A DNA stretch of 64,000 bases, from the NCBI RefSeq assembly GCF_013410375.1, contig NZ_JACCFL010000001.1, positions 3,906,001-3,970,000 of the forward strand, given 5' to 3'. Position 1 is the stretch's first letter, and each line of letters starts with the position of its first letter. The notes beneath the pieces are model-generated. The model was not told the DNA's origin. It saw only the letters and a program-made list of their open reading frames with translations, and searched no databases. Both the position numbers and the translations under genes were made by a program. The DNA comes from Leifsonia shinshuensis (GTDB lineage Bacteria; Actinomycetota; Actinomycetes; Actinomycetales; Microbacteriaceae). Below are positions 52,959-60,628 of the stretch, piece after piece.

Positions 52959-53345
52959 GTGAACGGTTTCTGGAACTTCATCTGGCTGATCTTCTGGTCG
53001 TTCGCCTTCGTCGCCTACCTGATGGTGCTGTTCACGATCCTGGCCGATCTCTTCCGGGACGAGAAGCTCAACGGCTGGTGGAAGGCCGTGTGGGTGATCT
53101 TCCTGATCTTCGCGCCGTTCCTCACGGCGCTGGTGTATCTGATCGCCCGCGGGCGGGGCATGGCCGAGCGCAACGCACGGGATCGGCGGACGGTCCCGGA
53201 GGACACCGACTACTACACGCATCCCACGCCCTCCGCGACGCCGGCGGCCGACATCGAGCAGGCGAAGGCCCTCCTCGACAAGGGCGTCATCAGCCAGAAC
53301 GAGTTCGACGCGCTCAAGGCGAAAGCGCTCGGCAACCGCTTCTGA
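52959..53345 (+). CDS. small membrane protein with C-terminal SHOCT domain
   Basis: The 128-residue protein has two or three N-terminal helices (NFIWLIFWSFAFVAYLMVLF, WWKAVWVIFLIFAPFLTALV), a charged linker and a C-terminal SHOCT motif (DIEQAKALLDKGVISQNEFDALKAKAL). The N-terminal part resembles PLDc_N-type segments. GTG 52959 is chosen since GAGGAG lies 6 bases before it; GTG 52932 is weaker. SHOCT domains are short helical modules that often help oligomerise membrane proteins. No function is known. Confidence 0.85.
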   Translation: MNGFWNFIWLIFWSFAFVAYLMVLFTILADLFRDEKLNGWWKAVWVIFLIFAPFLTALVYLIARGRGMAERNARDRRTVPEDTDYYTHPTPSATPAADIEQAKALLDKGVISQNEFDALKAKALGNRF

Positions 53346-53456
53346 CACCGCCCGGATCCGCTTCCTGGGAGCTGCCCCAGAGGCGTGCGATACGACACGC
53401 ATAAACTCGTGACGCGATGGTCTTGCATCCGACGGGGGTGGATGTAATATTCATGT

Positions 53457-54134
53457 ATGCCTGTACCCATCGCAGAGGCCGTCAGTCCCCGACGGCTCAT
53501 CAGAGACGAAGTATTCGTTCGTCTGCTCGACGCCATCGTCGACGGGGACCTCACGCCAGGAGAACAGCTCTACGACGCTGAAATCGAGAAGTGGGTGGGG
53601 GTCTCCCGGACGCCCGTCCGCGAAGCCCTCAACCAGCTCGCGGCCATGGGCCTCGTCGAGATCATGCCGCAGAAGCGCACCCGAGTCACGCCGATCGACC
53701 CGGAGCGTCTCCGCGCGCTCATCGACACCGTCGGGAGCCTGGTCGTCGGCATCGTGCGCGACGCCACCCCGCTGCTGACCGACGGCGACAAGGACGCCCT
53801 CCGTGCCTTCGCCGAGCGGATGGGCGACGGCAGCGACATGGCGGAGCTCGTGCGCGAGCGCGTGCTCACCGACGGCTTCGTCGGCGTCTTCCTCCGCCGC
53901 CTCGACAACCGCACCCTCGCCAAGCTGTTCACGCGCCACCTCCCGGAGGTGCGCCGCGCACTGATCGCCGCGCCGTCGTCGCAGGCCTTCGAGAAGGGCG
54001 CCCCGTACGTCGCCGCCGCCGTGGACGCGGCGGTCGCCGGCAACGGCGCCAAGGCAGCCAAGGCCGTGTCCGACTTCTGGAACAAGGGGCTCGTCACCGT
54101 CGTCGACGAGTTCGGAACGAAGGAGGCCCGCTGA
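53457..54134 (+). CDS. GntR-family transcriptional regulator
   Basis: The 225-residue protein has an N-terminal winged helix (IEKWVGVSRTPVREALNQL, then MGLVEIMPQKRTRVTPID) and a helical C-terminal domain lacking clear FCD histidines. ATG 53457 lies 6 bases after TAATAT, so it appears leaderless. Its stop overlaps the start of a second, damaged paralog (TGATG), suggesting a tandem duplication whose two proteins once acted together. Confidence 0.9.
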   Translation: MPVPIAEAVSPRRLIRDEVFVRLLDAIVDGDLTPGEQLYDAEIEKWVGVSRTPVREALNQLAAMGLVEIMPQKRTRVTPIDPERLRALIDTVGSLVVGIVRDATPLLTDGDKDALRAFAERMGDGSDMAELVRERVLTDGFVGVFLRRLDNRTLAKLFTRHLPEVRRALIAAPSSQAFEKGAPYVAAAVDAAVAGNGAKAAKAVSDFWNKGLVTVVDEFGTKEAR

Positions 54135-54821
54135 TGCCGCTCCCCGTCAAAGACTCCGCGCCCGTCGAGCGCCAGCTGCTGCGCGACGTCGTCTACAACC
54201 GCCTCTACGAGGGCATCCTCGACGGCACGCTGGAGCCGGGCGAGACCCTCCTCGACGAGAAGCTCACCGCCTGGCTCGGCGTCTCCCGCACGCCGATCCG
54301 CGAGGCGCTGATGAAGCTCGCCGACATCGGCCTGGTCGAGATGGCGCCCAACCGCGCCGATCGACCTCCGCGCGATCGACGAGGCCATCTACACCACGGG
54401 GCTGCTGCACGAGTACGCCGCCCGCTCCGTGGTTCCCGGCCTCGACAACGCCGCGCTGGGACGTCAGGACAAGGCGCTCAAGGAGATCCGCAAGGCCGCC
54501 AAGTCCAACAACCTGCCGGCGCTCGGCCGCGCGGTGAACGACTTCTTCCTGGAGTTCGAGCGCAACAGCGGCAACGACGTGCTGATCTCGATCAGCGAAG
54601 GCCTCAGCCCGCAGGTGCTGCGCTACATCGCCGTGTGGAAGCGCCCGTTCGACACCGACGAGCTGCCGGCGCGGATCACCGAGATCCACGACGCCGCCAA
54701 GGCGCACGACGGCGAGAAGGCCGGCGACCTGGTCCGCGACCTGTACGCGCCGGCGCTCGCCCAGTTCCTGTCGGACTACCGTCGCAACGACGAGGACATC
54801 GAGGAGAGCCCGGTCTTCTGA
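54134..54821 (+). pseudogene. GntR-family regulator paralog with a frameshift
   Basis: The frame starting at 54134 encodes a winged helix (VVYNRLYEGILDGTLEPGE, LTAWLGVSRTPIREALMKL, GLVEMAPN) aligned with the upstream paralog. After about base 54352 homology continues in another frame (APIDLRAIDEAIYTTGLLHEYAARSVVP and on to ESPVF). Against the paralog motif QKRTRVTPID the junction looks like loss of about 11 bases between short CGC repeats. The rest of the frame is intact to 54821. Either it is a recent pseudogene or a sequencing error. Confidence 0.8.
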
Positions 54822-54855
54822 CCGGCTTTCCGCACGGCCGCCCCTCCGCCACCAC

Positions 54856-54884
54856 CGTGCCCGGCGCCCTAGGCGCCGGGCACG
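54856..54884. terminator. bidirectional terminator
   Basis: A perfect 13-bp stem (CGTGCCCGGCGCC with its complement) and a CTA loop, between the convergent gntR paralog and Dabb gene. Confidence 0.88.
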
Positions 54885-54891
54885 CGTGCGT

Positions 54892-55191
54892 TCAGTCCTC
54901 GGCGTCCACGGCCGCGCGGCCGGAGACCACGGAGCGGATGTACGACGCGACCTTCTCGTGCTCCGGGTGCACGACGTACCGCTGCAGCGCGGCCTCGTCC
55001 TCGAAGTCGCTGACGAGCACGATGTCGAACTCGTTCACCGGCAGGCTGTTGACGCCCACCTCGAAGCGCAGGATCTCCGGGATCACGGCGGGGAGGGACT
55101 CCAGCCCCGCCTTGATGCGCGCCGCCTGGTCGGCGCGCTCCTCCTCGACGGTCGACGCGAGCTTCCACATGACGACGTGACGCAGGGTCAA
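54892..55191 (-). CDS. Dabb-family (stress-responsive A/B barrel) protein
   Basis: The 99-residue ferredoxin-like protein begins TLRHVVMWKL and shows FEVGVNSLPVNEFDIVLVSDFEDEAALQRYVVHPEHE, the standard Dabb pattern with a central His. The start is TTG at 55191, overlapping the stop of the glutaredoxin-like gene (TTGA) with AGGAGG upstream. Members act as dimers in stress response or as small oxygenase-like enzymes. No substrate is evident. Confidence 0.9.
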   Translation of the reverse strand: MTLRHVVMWKLASTVEEERADQAARIKAGLESLPAVIPEILRFEVGVNSLPVNEFDIVLVSDFEDEAALQRYVVHPEHEKVASYIRSVVSGRAAVDAED

Positions 55192-55454
55192 CGGTCCTCC
55201 TCCAGCAGGGCGGTGCGCAGGCGCGCCTGGTCGACGCGCCAGTAGGTGTGCTGCCGGCCGTCCACGAGCACGACCGGGATGTCCTCCACGTAGCGTTCGT
55301 GCAGCTCCGCGTCGTCGAGGATGCTGAGCTCCTCCACGCGCACCTCAGGGGCGCCGGCGGGGAGGCCGCCGATCACGGCGCGGATCGCCTCCCGTGCGTC
55401 GTCGCACAGGTGACAGCCCGGCTTGCCGATGAGCGTGACGGTGACGGTGGACAC
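55188..55454 (-). CDS. glutaredoxin-like thiol protein
   Basis: The 88-residue protein begins with TVTLIGKPGCHLC (CxxC at Cys14 and Cys17) followed by DIPVVLVDGRQHTYWRVD, the cis-Pro region of the thioredoxin fold (DUF836-type glutaredoxin). It likely exchanges disulfides in the cytoplasm. GTG 55454 lies 7 bases after TAGGCT, hence leaderless. It is coupled to the Dabb gene by a 4-base overlap. Confidence 0.9.
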   Translation of the reverse strand: MSTVTVTLIGKPGCHLCDDAREAIRAVIGGLPAGAPEVRVEELSILDDAELHERYVEDIPVVLVDGRQHTYWRVDQARLRTALLEEDR

Positions 55455-55576
55455 GAGGTCCAGCCTAACCTGCGTCCGGACAGCAGGCTGCGCCCTTGCC
55501 GACAGCAGGCTGCGCCTCTGGACAGCAGAAAGCGCCGGACCTCACGGACCGGCGCTCGAGCAGCAGACGCTGAGGT

Positions 55577-55675
55577 CTACTTCTTGTTGCGACGCTGGTG
55601 GCGCGTCTTGCGAAGAAGCTTGCGGTGCTTCTTCTTCGCCATACGCTTGCGACGCTTCTTGATAACGGAACCCAC
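55577..55675 (-). CDS. small basic ribosomal protein bS22 (AURKAIP1/COX24 type)
   Basis: The gene encodes 32 residues, MGSVIKKRRKRMAKKKHRK at the N-terminus and RNKK at the end. It closely resembles the short bS22 protein found in mycobacterial ribosomes near the 16S decoding region. More than half the residues are Lys or Arg. A GTG start with GTGAGG upstream is used. A BldC-like gene lies directly upstream, as beside the mycobacterial homolog. Confidence 0.92.
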   Translation of the reverse strand: MGSVIKKRRKRMAKKKHRKLLRKTRHQRRNKK

Positions 55676-55743
55676 GTAGACCTCACAAAGTTAGGGGTTT
55701 GCCGCGGGATACGCGGCGACACAAGCAGCCAGTCTACCCGACT

Positions 55744-55974
55744 TCAGGCCGAGTCTGCGACGCCGCCGTCCAGATGCGGGGTCACAGCCTCCAGCGCCTG
55801 CGCCACGGCCGACTCCGGGACGCGGAACGACCGGCCGAATCGGATCGCGGGGAGCTCGCCGGCGTGGACGAGCCGGTAGACGGTCATGCGCGAGACGCGC
55901 ATCATGTCGGCCACTTCGGCGACCGTCAGGAAGCGCACCTCCCGTAGGGCGTTGGAGCCCCCATCGTGAACCAT
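55744..55974 (-). CDS. BldC/excisionase-like helix-turn-helix protein
   Basis: The 76-residue MerR-type winged helix reads FLTVAEVADMMRVSRMTVYRLVHAGELPAIRFGRSFRVP, close to BldC-like regulators and not phage excisionase by context. ATG 55974 has AAAGGGA upstream; an earlier ATG at 55998 is less likely. The neighbouring bS22 gene matches the order seen beside proC in mycobacteria, so it is a conserved chromosomal gene. Confidence 0.9.
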   Translation of the reverse strand: MVHDGGSNALREVRFLTVAEVADMMRVSRMTVYRLVHAGELPAIRFGRSFRVPESAVAQALEAVTPHLDGGVADSA

Positions 55975-56069
55975 GCGGTGTCCCTTTCTGCCCGTCATCG
56001 TACTCGGGTAGTGACGACGGGGAACTAGGGAACTCTAGCCGTTCAGGGGGTCGCGCCTCTACGGGTTCG

Positions 56070-56486
56070 TCAGTCCCTGCGCCACTTCTTCGGAGTGACG
56101 CGCTCCACGCGGGCGCGGGTGTCGGCGAGGACCTTGCCGACCGTGCTGGCGAACTCGCGGGTCTCGTCGGCGAGCTGCACCGAGTAGGCGGACAGGTCGA
56201 CGTCGGAGGCGGTGAACGGGATGACCCAGTCCTCGACGGCCTCCAGCGGAGTGGGGTCCAGCCGGTAGTAGCGGTGCTGCCCCTCCTCCCGGACGGCCAC
56301 CAGCGACGCCTCGCGCAGCACCTTGAGATGCTTGGACACCGTCGGCTGGCTGAGCTCCAAGGTGGCGACGATCTCCGAGACCGAGATCTCCCCGGCGGTG
56401 CGCGTGTCATCCGAGTTGCGGTCGAGCAGCACTTTGAGGATGTCGCGCCGAGTCGGGTCGGCGATCACGTCGAAGATGTCGGCCAT
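56070..56486 (-). CDS. ArsR-family transcriptional regulator
   Basis: The 138-residue protein has an ArsR winged helix (VIADPTRRDILKVLL, VSEIVATLELSQPTVSKHLKVLREASLVAVREEGQHRYYRL). No metal-binding cysteines are present, so the signal is something other than a classical metal site. ATG 56486 is 6 bases after TAGCCT on the - strand (leaderless). It is divergent from the potassium transporter genes and could control them. Confidence 0.9.
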   Translation of the reverse strand: MADIFDVIADPTRRDILKVLLDRNSDDTRTAGEISVSEIVATLELSQPTVSKHLKVLREASLVAVREEGQHRYYRLDPTPLEAVEDWVIPFTASDVDLSAYSVQLADETREFASTVGKVLADTRARVERVTPKKWRRD

Positions 56487-56522
56487 TGCACCAGGCTAGT
56501 CGTACGGGTGTCGGAGTACCAT

Positions 56523-56550
56523 GTCCGAAGCTGTCGGTCCGAAGCTGTCG
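56523..56550 (+). repeat. 14-bp tandem duplication in the trkH leader
   Basis: GTCCGAAGCTGTCG is repeated twice without a gap just upstream of the ribosome site (GGGAGG) of the trkH-like gene. It is either slippage or a short leader element. Confidence 0.75.
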
Positions 56551-56563
56551 GGAGGAACGGACG

Positions 56564-58000
56564 ATGCGCACCACGCAGGCGGTTCGGCGCGGGCCCGCCG
56601 CCGCGGGAGGGCGCGTCCGCGCGGCGCTGAACGGGTTCGCCCAGCGCAGTCCGTCGCGGTTCGCGATCCTCGTGTTCACCCTCCTGATCCTCGTCTTCAC
56701 CCTGCTGTTCTCGCTTCCGGTGTCGTCGGCGTCCGGCGCGTGGACGGGACTGGCCGACTCCCTGTTCACCGCGGTGTCGGTCATCTGCGTCACGGGCCTG
56801 GCGACGGTCGACATGGCGACGCACTGGTCCGTCTTCGGCCACCTGCTCGTCTACCTCGGCGTGCAGGTCGGCGCGGTGGGCGTGCTGACGATGGCCAGCA
56901 TCCTCGGCATGGTGATCTCCCGCCGGCTGGGGCTGCGCGCCAAGCTCATCGCCGCCAGCGACAGCAACCCGCTGCGCATCCACGCCGGCCCCGTCGCCGA
57001 GGGGCAGGCGGTGCGGCTCGGCGACGTCGGCAAGCTGCTGCGCACCGTCGCGATCAGCATGGTCGTGATCGAGGGCGGGGTCGCCCTCCTGCTGTTCCCG
57101 CGCATGCTGATCGCCGGGATGGACGTCGGCACCTCGCTGTGGGAGAGCCTCTACTACTCCGCGATGGCGTTCACGAACACCGGCTTCGCACCCAACGTCG
57201 AGGGGCTGACGCCGTTCGTGGAGGACTACTGGTTCCTCGGCGCGCTGATGATCGGCGTGTTCCTCGGTGCGATCGGCTTCCCGGTCATCCTGGCGCTGGC
57301 CTCCAACCTGCGGCAGCGGCGCAGGCGGTGGTCGATCCACGTCAAGCTCACCCTGCTGACCTCCGTCATCCTCCTGGTCGCCGGCGCCGTGCTCTACATC
57401 GTGCTCGAAGCCGACAACCCGAAGACCTTCGGCCACCTGGACGCCGGGCACACGGTGTTCCAGTCCTTCTTCCTCTCGACGATGAGCCGCTCCGGGGGCT
57501 TCGCCACCATCCCGATCTCCGACCTGCACGGGTCGAGCCTGCTGGTCACCGACATGCTGATGTTCATCGGCGGCGGGTCCGCCTCCACCGCGGGCGGCAT
57601 CAAGGTGACGACGCTCGCGGTGCTCTTCCTCGCGGCGTTCGCGGAGGCGCGCGGCGTGGAGTCGATGGACGCCTTCAAGCGGCGCATCCCGATCGACGTG
57701 CTGCGGCTCTCGGTGGCGGTGGCGCTGTGGGGCGCGACGATCGTGGCGGTGTCGAGCATCCTCATCCTGCAGATCACGAAGGCGCCGCTGGACCACGTGC
57801 TCTTCGACGTGATCTCCGCGTTCGCCACCTGCGGCCTGTCGACCGGGCTGACCGAGGGGCTGCCCGACCCCGGCGTCTATGTGATGGCCGCCACGATGTT
57901 CTGCGGGCGCGTTGGTACAGTGACTCTCGCCGCCGCGCTGGCGCAGAGCCAGCGCAGGCAGCTCTACCAGAATCCCGAGGAGAGGCCGCTCGTTGGTTGA
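56564..58000 (+). CDS. TrkH/KtrB-type potassium transporter membrane subunit
   Basis: The 478-residue protein has four M1-P-M2 repeats, with filter glycines in SVICVTGLATVD, SAMAFTNTGFAPN, TMSRSGGFATIP and SAFATCGLSTGL. It conducts K+ across the inner membrane together with the nucleotide-binding subunit encoded next. ATG 56564 is fixed by GGAGG 8 bases upstream. It shares an 8-base overlap with the trkA-like gene. Confidence 0.93.
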   Translation: MRTTQAVRRGPAAAGGRVRAALNGFAQRSPSRFAILVFTLLILVFTLLFSLPVSSASGAWTGLADSLFTAVSVICVTGLATVDMATHWSVFGHLLVYLGVQVGAVGVLTMASILGMVISRRLGLRAKLIAASDSNPLRIHAGPVAEGQAVRLGDVGKLLRTVAISMVVIEGGVALLLFPRMLIAGMDVGTSLWESLYYSAMAFTNTGFAPNVEGLTPFVEDYWFLGALMIGVFLGAIGFPVILALASNLRQRRRRWSIHVKLTLLTSVILLVAGAVLYIVLEADNPKTFGHLDAGHTVFQSFFLSTMSRSGGFATIPISDLHGSSLLVTDMLMFIGGGSASTAGGIKVTTLAVLFLAAFAEARGVESMDAFKRRIPIDVLRLSVAVALWGATIVAVSSILILQITKAPLDHVLFDVISAFATCGLSTGLTEGLPDPGVYVMAATMFCGRVGTVTLAAALAQSQRRQLYQNPEERPLVG

Positions 58001-58664
58001 CCGGATCAAGCACAACGCGCCCGTCCTCGTCATCGGTCTCGGCCGGTTCGGCGCGGCGACGGCGGGGCAGCTCGACCGGCTGGGCCGGGAGGTGCTCGCG
58101 ATCGACACCGACGCCGGCCTCGTGCAGAAGTGGGCCGACCGGGTCACCCACTCCGTGCAGGCGGACGCCCGCTCCATCGAGACGCTGCGGCAGATCGGCG
58201 CGGAGGACTTCTCCATCGCGGTCGTCGCCGTCGGGTCGTCGATCGAGGCGAGCGTGCTGATCACGGCGAACCTGGTCGACCTGCACGTGCCGCAGATCTG
58301 GGCGAAGGCGATCTCGCAGTCGCACGGCAAGATCCTGGAGCGCATCGGCGCCAACCACGTCATCTACCCGGAGGCGGAGGCCGGCGAGCGCGTGGCCCAC
58401 CTGGTGTCGGGGCGGATGCTCGACTTCATCGAGTTCGACGACGACTTCGCGCTGGTCAAGATGTTCCCGCCGAAGCCGATCCGGGGCCTGAACCTCACCG
58501 AGTCCGGCGTGCGCACGAAGCACAACATCACCGTCGTCGGCGTGAAGAGCCCCGGCAAGCCCTTCACCTACGCCACCGCCGACACCGTCGTCAGCAACCA
58601 CGATCTCATCATCGTCTCCGGCGCCTCCGCCGACATCGAGCGCTTCGCCGCCCTCGACGCCTAG
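57993..58664 (+). CDS. TrkA/KtrA-type potassium uptake regulatory subunit
   Basis: The 223-residue protein has an RCK_N Rossmann domain (VLVIGLGRFGAATAGQLDRLG, AIDTDAGLV) and an RCK_C domain from about residue 140. It binds NAD(H) or adenine nucleotides and gates the TrkH-like channel. The start is TTG with GAGGAGAGG upstream, overlapping trkH by 8 bases. Confidence 0.92.
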   Translation: MVDRIKHNAPVLVIGLGRFGAATAGQLDRLGREVLAIDTDAGLVQKWADRVTHSVQADARSIETLRQIGAEDFSIAVVAVGSSIEASVLITANLVDLHVPQIWAKAISQSHGKILERIGANHVIYPEAEAGERVAHLVSGRMLDFIEFDDDFALVKMFPPKPIRGLNLTESGVRTKHNITVVGVKSPGKPFTYATADTVVSNHDLIIVSGASADIERFAALDA

Positions 58665-58667
58665 CCC

Positions 58668-58747
58668 CAGCCGCCGAGCACCAGCCGCCGAGCACAGGAA
58701 AAACGTCGCCCAAGACGGGGCTTTTGCGACGATTTTCCTGTGCTCGG
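58668..58747. repeat. palindromic element upstream of the DUF559 gene, with a 14-bp direct repeat
   Basis: CAGCCGCCGAGCAC occurs twice in tandem (58668, 58682). The second copy leads into a long inverted repeat: 58688-58709 and 58726-58747 pair over 22 bp with one mismatch (CCGAGCACAGGAAAA core) around a 16-base loop. A related palindrome flanks the other end of the gene at 59697. Confidence 0.85.
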
Positions 58748-58801
58748 CAGCGGCTGTGGATAAGTTCTGCAGGAGTTGGAGGAGGCGTCGAGGATTGGTC
58801 C

Positions 58802-59719
58802 ATGGGGGAAGAGACACAAACGAGAGCGTTCACTGTGGCCGAGGGGTACCAGCGGGGACTCAGCGAAGGGCAGCTTCGGACTCGGCAGTATGCACGACCG
58901 TTCCATGGCGTGAGGGTCACAGGCGCATTCGATTCACAAGACCTCCGCGCGCGATGTCACGCGCTCCGGGTCAGAATGCGACCCGGGCAGGTCTTCAGTC
59001 ATGAGACCGCGGCCATGCTGCACAGCTTTCCGCTGCAGTGGTCGCGTTCCCGACCAGACGCGGATCTCCATCTCAGCGTGTTCGAGCCGGATCGCGCGCC
59101 CCAGCTGCGAGGGGTGCGATCGCACGAGCTCAAGGCGGTCGGCCATCGAGTCGTGTTCTTGGATGGCCTAGCAGTTCTCGGCCGCGAGGACACCTGGGCG
59201 CAGCTTTCGCCGCGGGCCGCGGTGGAGGAGCTGGTCGTCCTCGCCGACTGGCTCATCACAGGAGACGAACCCTATTCCGGCGTTCCGGCAGCGACCACCA
59301 TCGACGAACTCGATCGCGCCATCGCCCGGCGCGGACGCATGCGCGGCGTCCGCAGCCTGCGCCAGGCTCGAGATCTCGCACGCTATGGATCGCTGTCACC
59401 TCAAGAGACCAGGCCCCGATTGGCGATGGTCGCAGCAGGTCTGCCCGAGCCTTCGTTGAACCACCGGATCGTCGATCGCGACGGCGCCCTCGTGGCGATG
59501 GTCGACCTTGCCTATCCCGACCAGCGAATCGCCATCGAATACCAGGGCGACCACCACAGAACCGTCAAGAGCGTGTATCGAGACGACATCCTGCGCCGCG
59601 AGCGGCTCACCGAGCGCGGCTGGTCGGTCATCTTCACGACCGCCGAAGACGTCGCCTCCCCCGCCTACCTCATCGTCCGGCTGCGTCGCTTGCTCGCGAG
59701 CACAGGGAAATCGTCGTGA
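58802..59719 (+). CDS. DUF559-type endonuclease-fold protein
   Basis: The 305-residue protein has an N-terminal AbiEi-like winged helix region (FTVAEGYQRGLSEGQLRTRQYARPFHGVRV) and a C-terminal PD-(D/E)xK-like domain of the DUF559/Vsr kind (MVDLAYPDQRIAIEYQGDHH with Asp and Glu, then RERLTERGWSVIFTTAED). Codon use is less GC-rich than in the neighbours. It stands alone between related palindromes. Proteins of this type are common in actinobacteria; their function is not established, with DNA cleavage or antitoxin-like roles suggested. Confidence 0.8.
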   Translation: MGEETQTRAFTVAEGYQRGLSEGQLRTRQYARPFHGVRVTGAFDSQDLRARCHALRVRMRPGQVFSHETAAMLHSFPLQWSRSRPDADLHLSVFEPDRAPQLRGVRSHELKAVGHRVVFLDGLAVLGREDTWAQLSPRAAVEELVVLADWLITGDEPYSGVPAATTIDELDRAIARRGRMRGVRSLRQARDLARYGSLSPQETRPRLAMVAAGLPEPSLNHRIVDRDGALVAMVDLAYPDQRIAIEYQGDHHRTVKSVYRDDILRRERLTERGWSVIFTTAEDVASPAYLIVRLRRLLASTGKSS

Positions 59720-59753
59720 AATCGGCGAAATCGCAACGGATTTCCTGTGCTCG
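59697..59753. repeat. palindromic element at the end of the DUF559 gene
   Basis: CGAGCACAGGGAAATC (59697-59712) pairs with GATTTCCTGTGCTCG (59739-59753) with a single bulged base. The left arm lies in the last codons of the gene. The sequence CGAGCACAGG is shared with the element at 58688, so both belong to one repeat family. Confidence 0.85.
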
Positions 59754-59757
59754 GGGG

Positions 59758-60606
59758 CTACTGGGCGGCTAGTTCTTGGGCTCGGGTGAGGGCGGCGGTG
59801 GTGGCGCGGGTGAAGAGGGACGGGAGGTCGGCTTCGGAGAGGACGGCGATGGCGCGTTCGGTGGTGCCGTTGGGGCTGGTGACGCGGCGGCGGAGCTCGG
59901 CCGGGTCCTCGCCGGAGGCCACAAGCAGTTCGGAGGCGCCGAGGAAGGTGCCGTTCACCAGGGTGCGCGCCTGCTCGGGCGTGAAGCCCTTCTCGATGGC
60001 GGCCGCGGTCAGCGCCTCCACGAGGAGGAACACGTAGGCCGGGCCCGAGCCGGAGATGGTGCTGAGCGCGTCGAGCTGGGACTCCGGCACCTCCACGACC
60101 TCCCCGACGGTCTCGAAGAGCGCGCGGACCAGCGCGAGGTCATCCGGCTCGGAGCGGTTGCCCGGGCTGATCCCGGTGACCGCCTTGCCGACGACCGCTG
60201 GCGTGTTGGGCATCGAGCGGACCACGACCACCGACGGAGGCAGCAGCGACTCGAAGGTCGTGATGGTGACTCCGGCCGCGACGCTCACGACGATGGCGCC
60301 GGGCGTCAGCGAATCGGCGATTTCGCGCAGGAGGTCGGGCACCATGCCCGGCTTGACCGCGACGATCACGAGCTCGGCGCCGTCGACCGCGAGCCGGTTG
60401 GCGTCGCCGTCGTGCTCGGTCGCGTAGGCCGTCACACCGGGGATCCCGGCGAGCTCGGCCGCCCGCGCCTTCGACCGGTTGGTCACCCGGATCCCGCCGG
60501 ACACGGTCACTCCCGGCGCGGTCAGCCCGGAGAGGATGGCGCGCCCCATCGACCCTGCTCCGAGCATCGCGATGGTGGGCAGCGTGACGTTCTTCGTGTC
60601 GCTCAT
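59758..60606 (-). CDS. proC: pyrroline-5-carboxylate reductase
   Basis: The 282-residue enzyme has the NADP motif AMLGAGSMGRAILSGL, VRSMPNTPAVVGKAVTGI, SGSGPAYVFLLVEALT and LRRRVTSPNGTTERAI, the ProC signature. It reduces pyrroline-5-carboxylate to proline. ATG 60606 lies 6 bases after TAGGAT on the - strand. Its promoter shares a palindrome with the divergent CDF gene. Confidence 0.95.
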   Translation of the reverse strand: MSDTKNVTLPTIAMLGAGSMGRAILSGLTAPGVTVSGGIRVTNRSKARAAELAGIPGVTAYATEHDGDANRLAVDGAELVIVAVKPGMVPDLLREIADSLTPGAIVVSVAAGVTITTFESLLPPSVVVVRSMPNTPAVVGKAVTGISPGNRSEPDDLALVRALFETVGEVVEVPESQLDALSTISGSGPAYVFLLVEALTAAAIEKGFTPEQARTLVNGTFLGASELLVASGEDPAELRRRVTSPNGTTERAIAVLSEADLPSLFTRATTAALTRAQELAAQ

Positions 60607-60612
60607 GAGCCC

Positions 60613-60622
60613 ATCCTAGGAT
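60613..60622. promoter_or_regulatory. palindromic -10 element shared by two divergent leaderless genes
   Basis: ATCCTAGGAT supplies TAGGAT on both strands. On the + strand it is 6 bases before the ATG of the CDF gene (60629); on the - strand it is 6 bases before the ATG of proC (60606). The two start codons are only 22 bases apart and both mRNAs would begin at or near the start codon. Confidence 0.75.
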
Positions 60623-60628
60623 GAGGGC

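Noticed and set aside
54869..55168. Alternative 99-codon frame opposite the Dabb gene frame
   Set aside because: The frame 54892-55191 encodes a clear Dabb protein; the other is Arg-rich and covers a terminator.
55744..55974. Phage excisionase
   Set aside because: The protein is BldC-like, its neighbour is bS22, and no phage or integrase gene is near.
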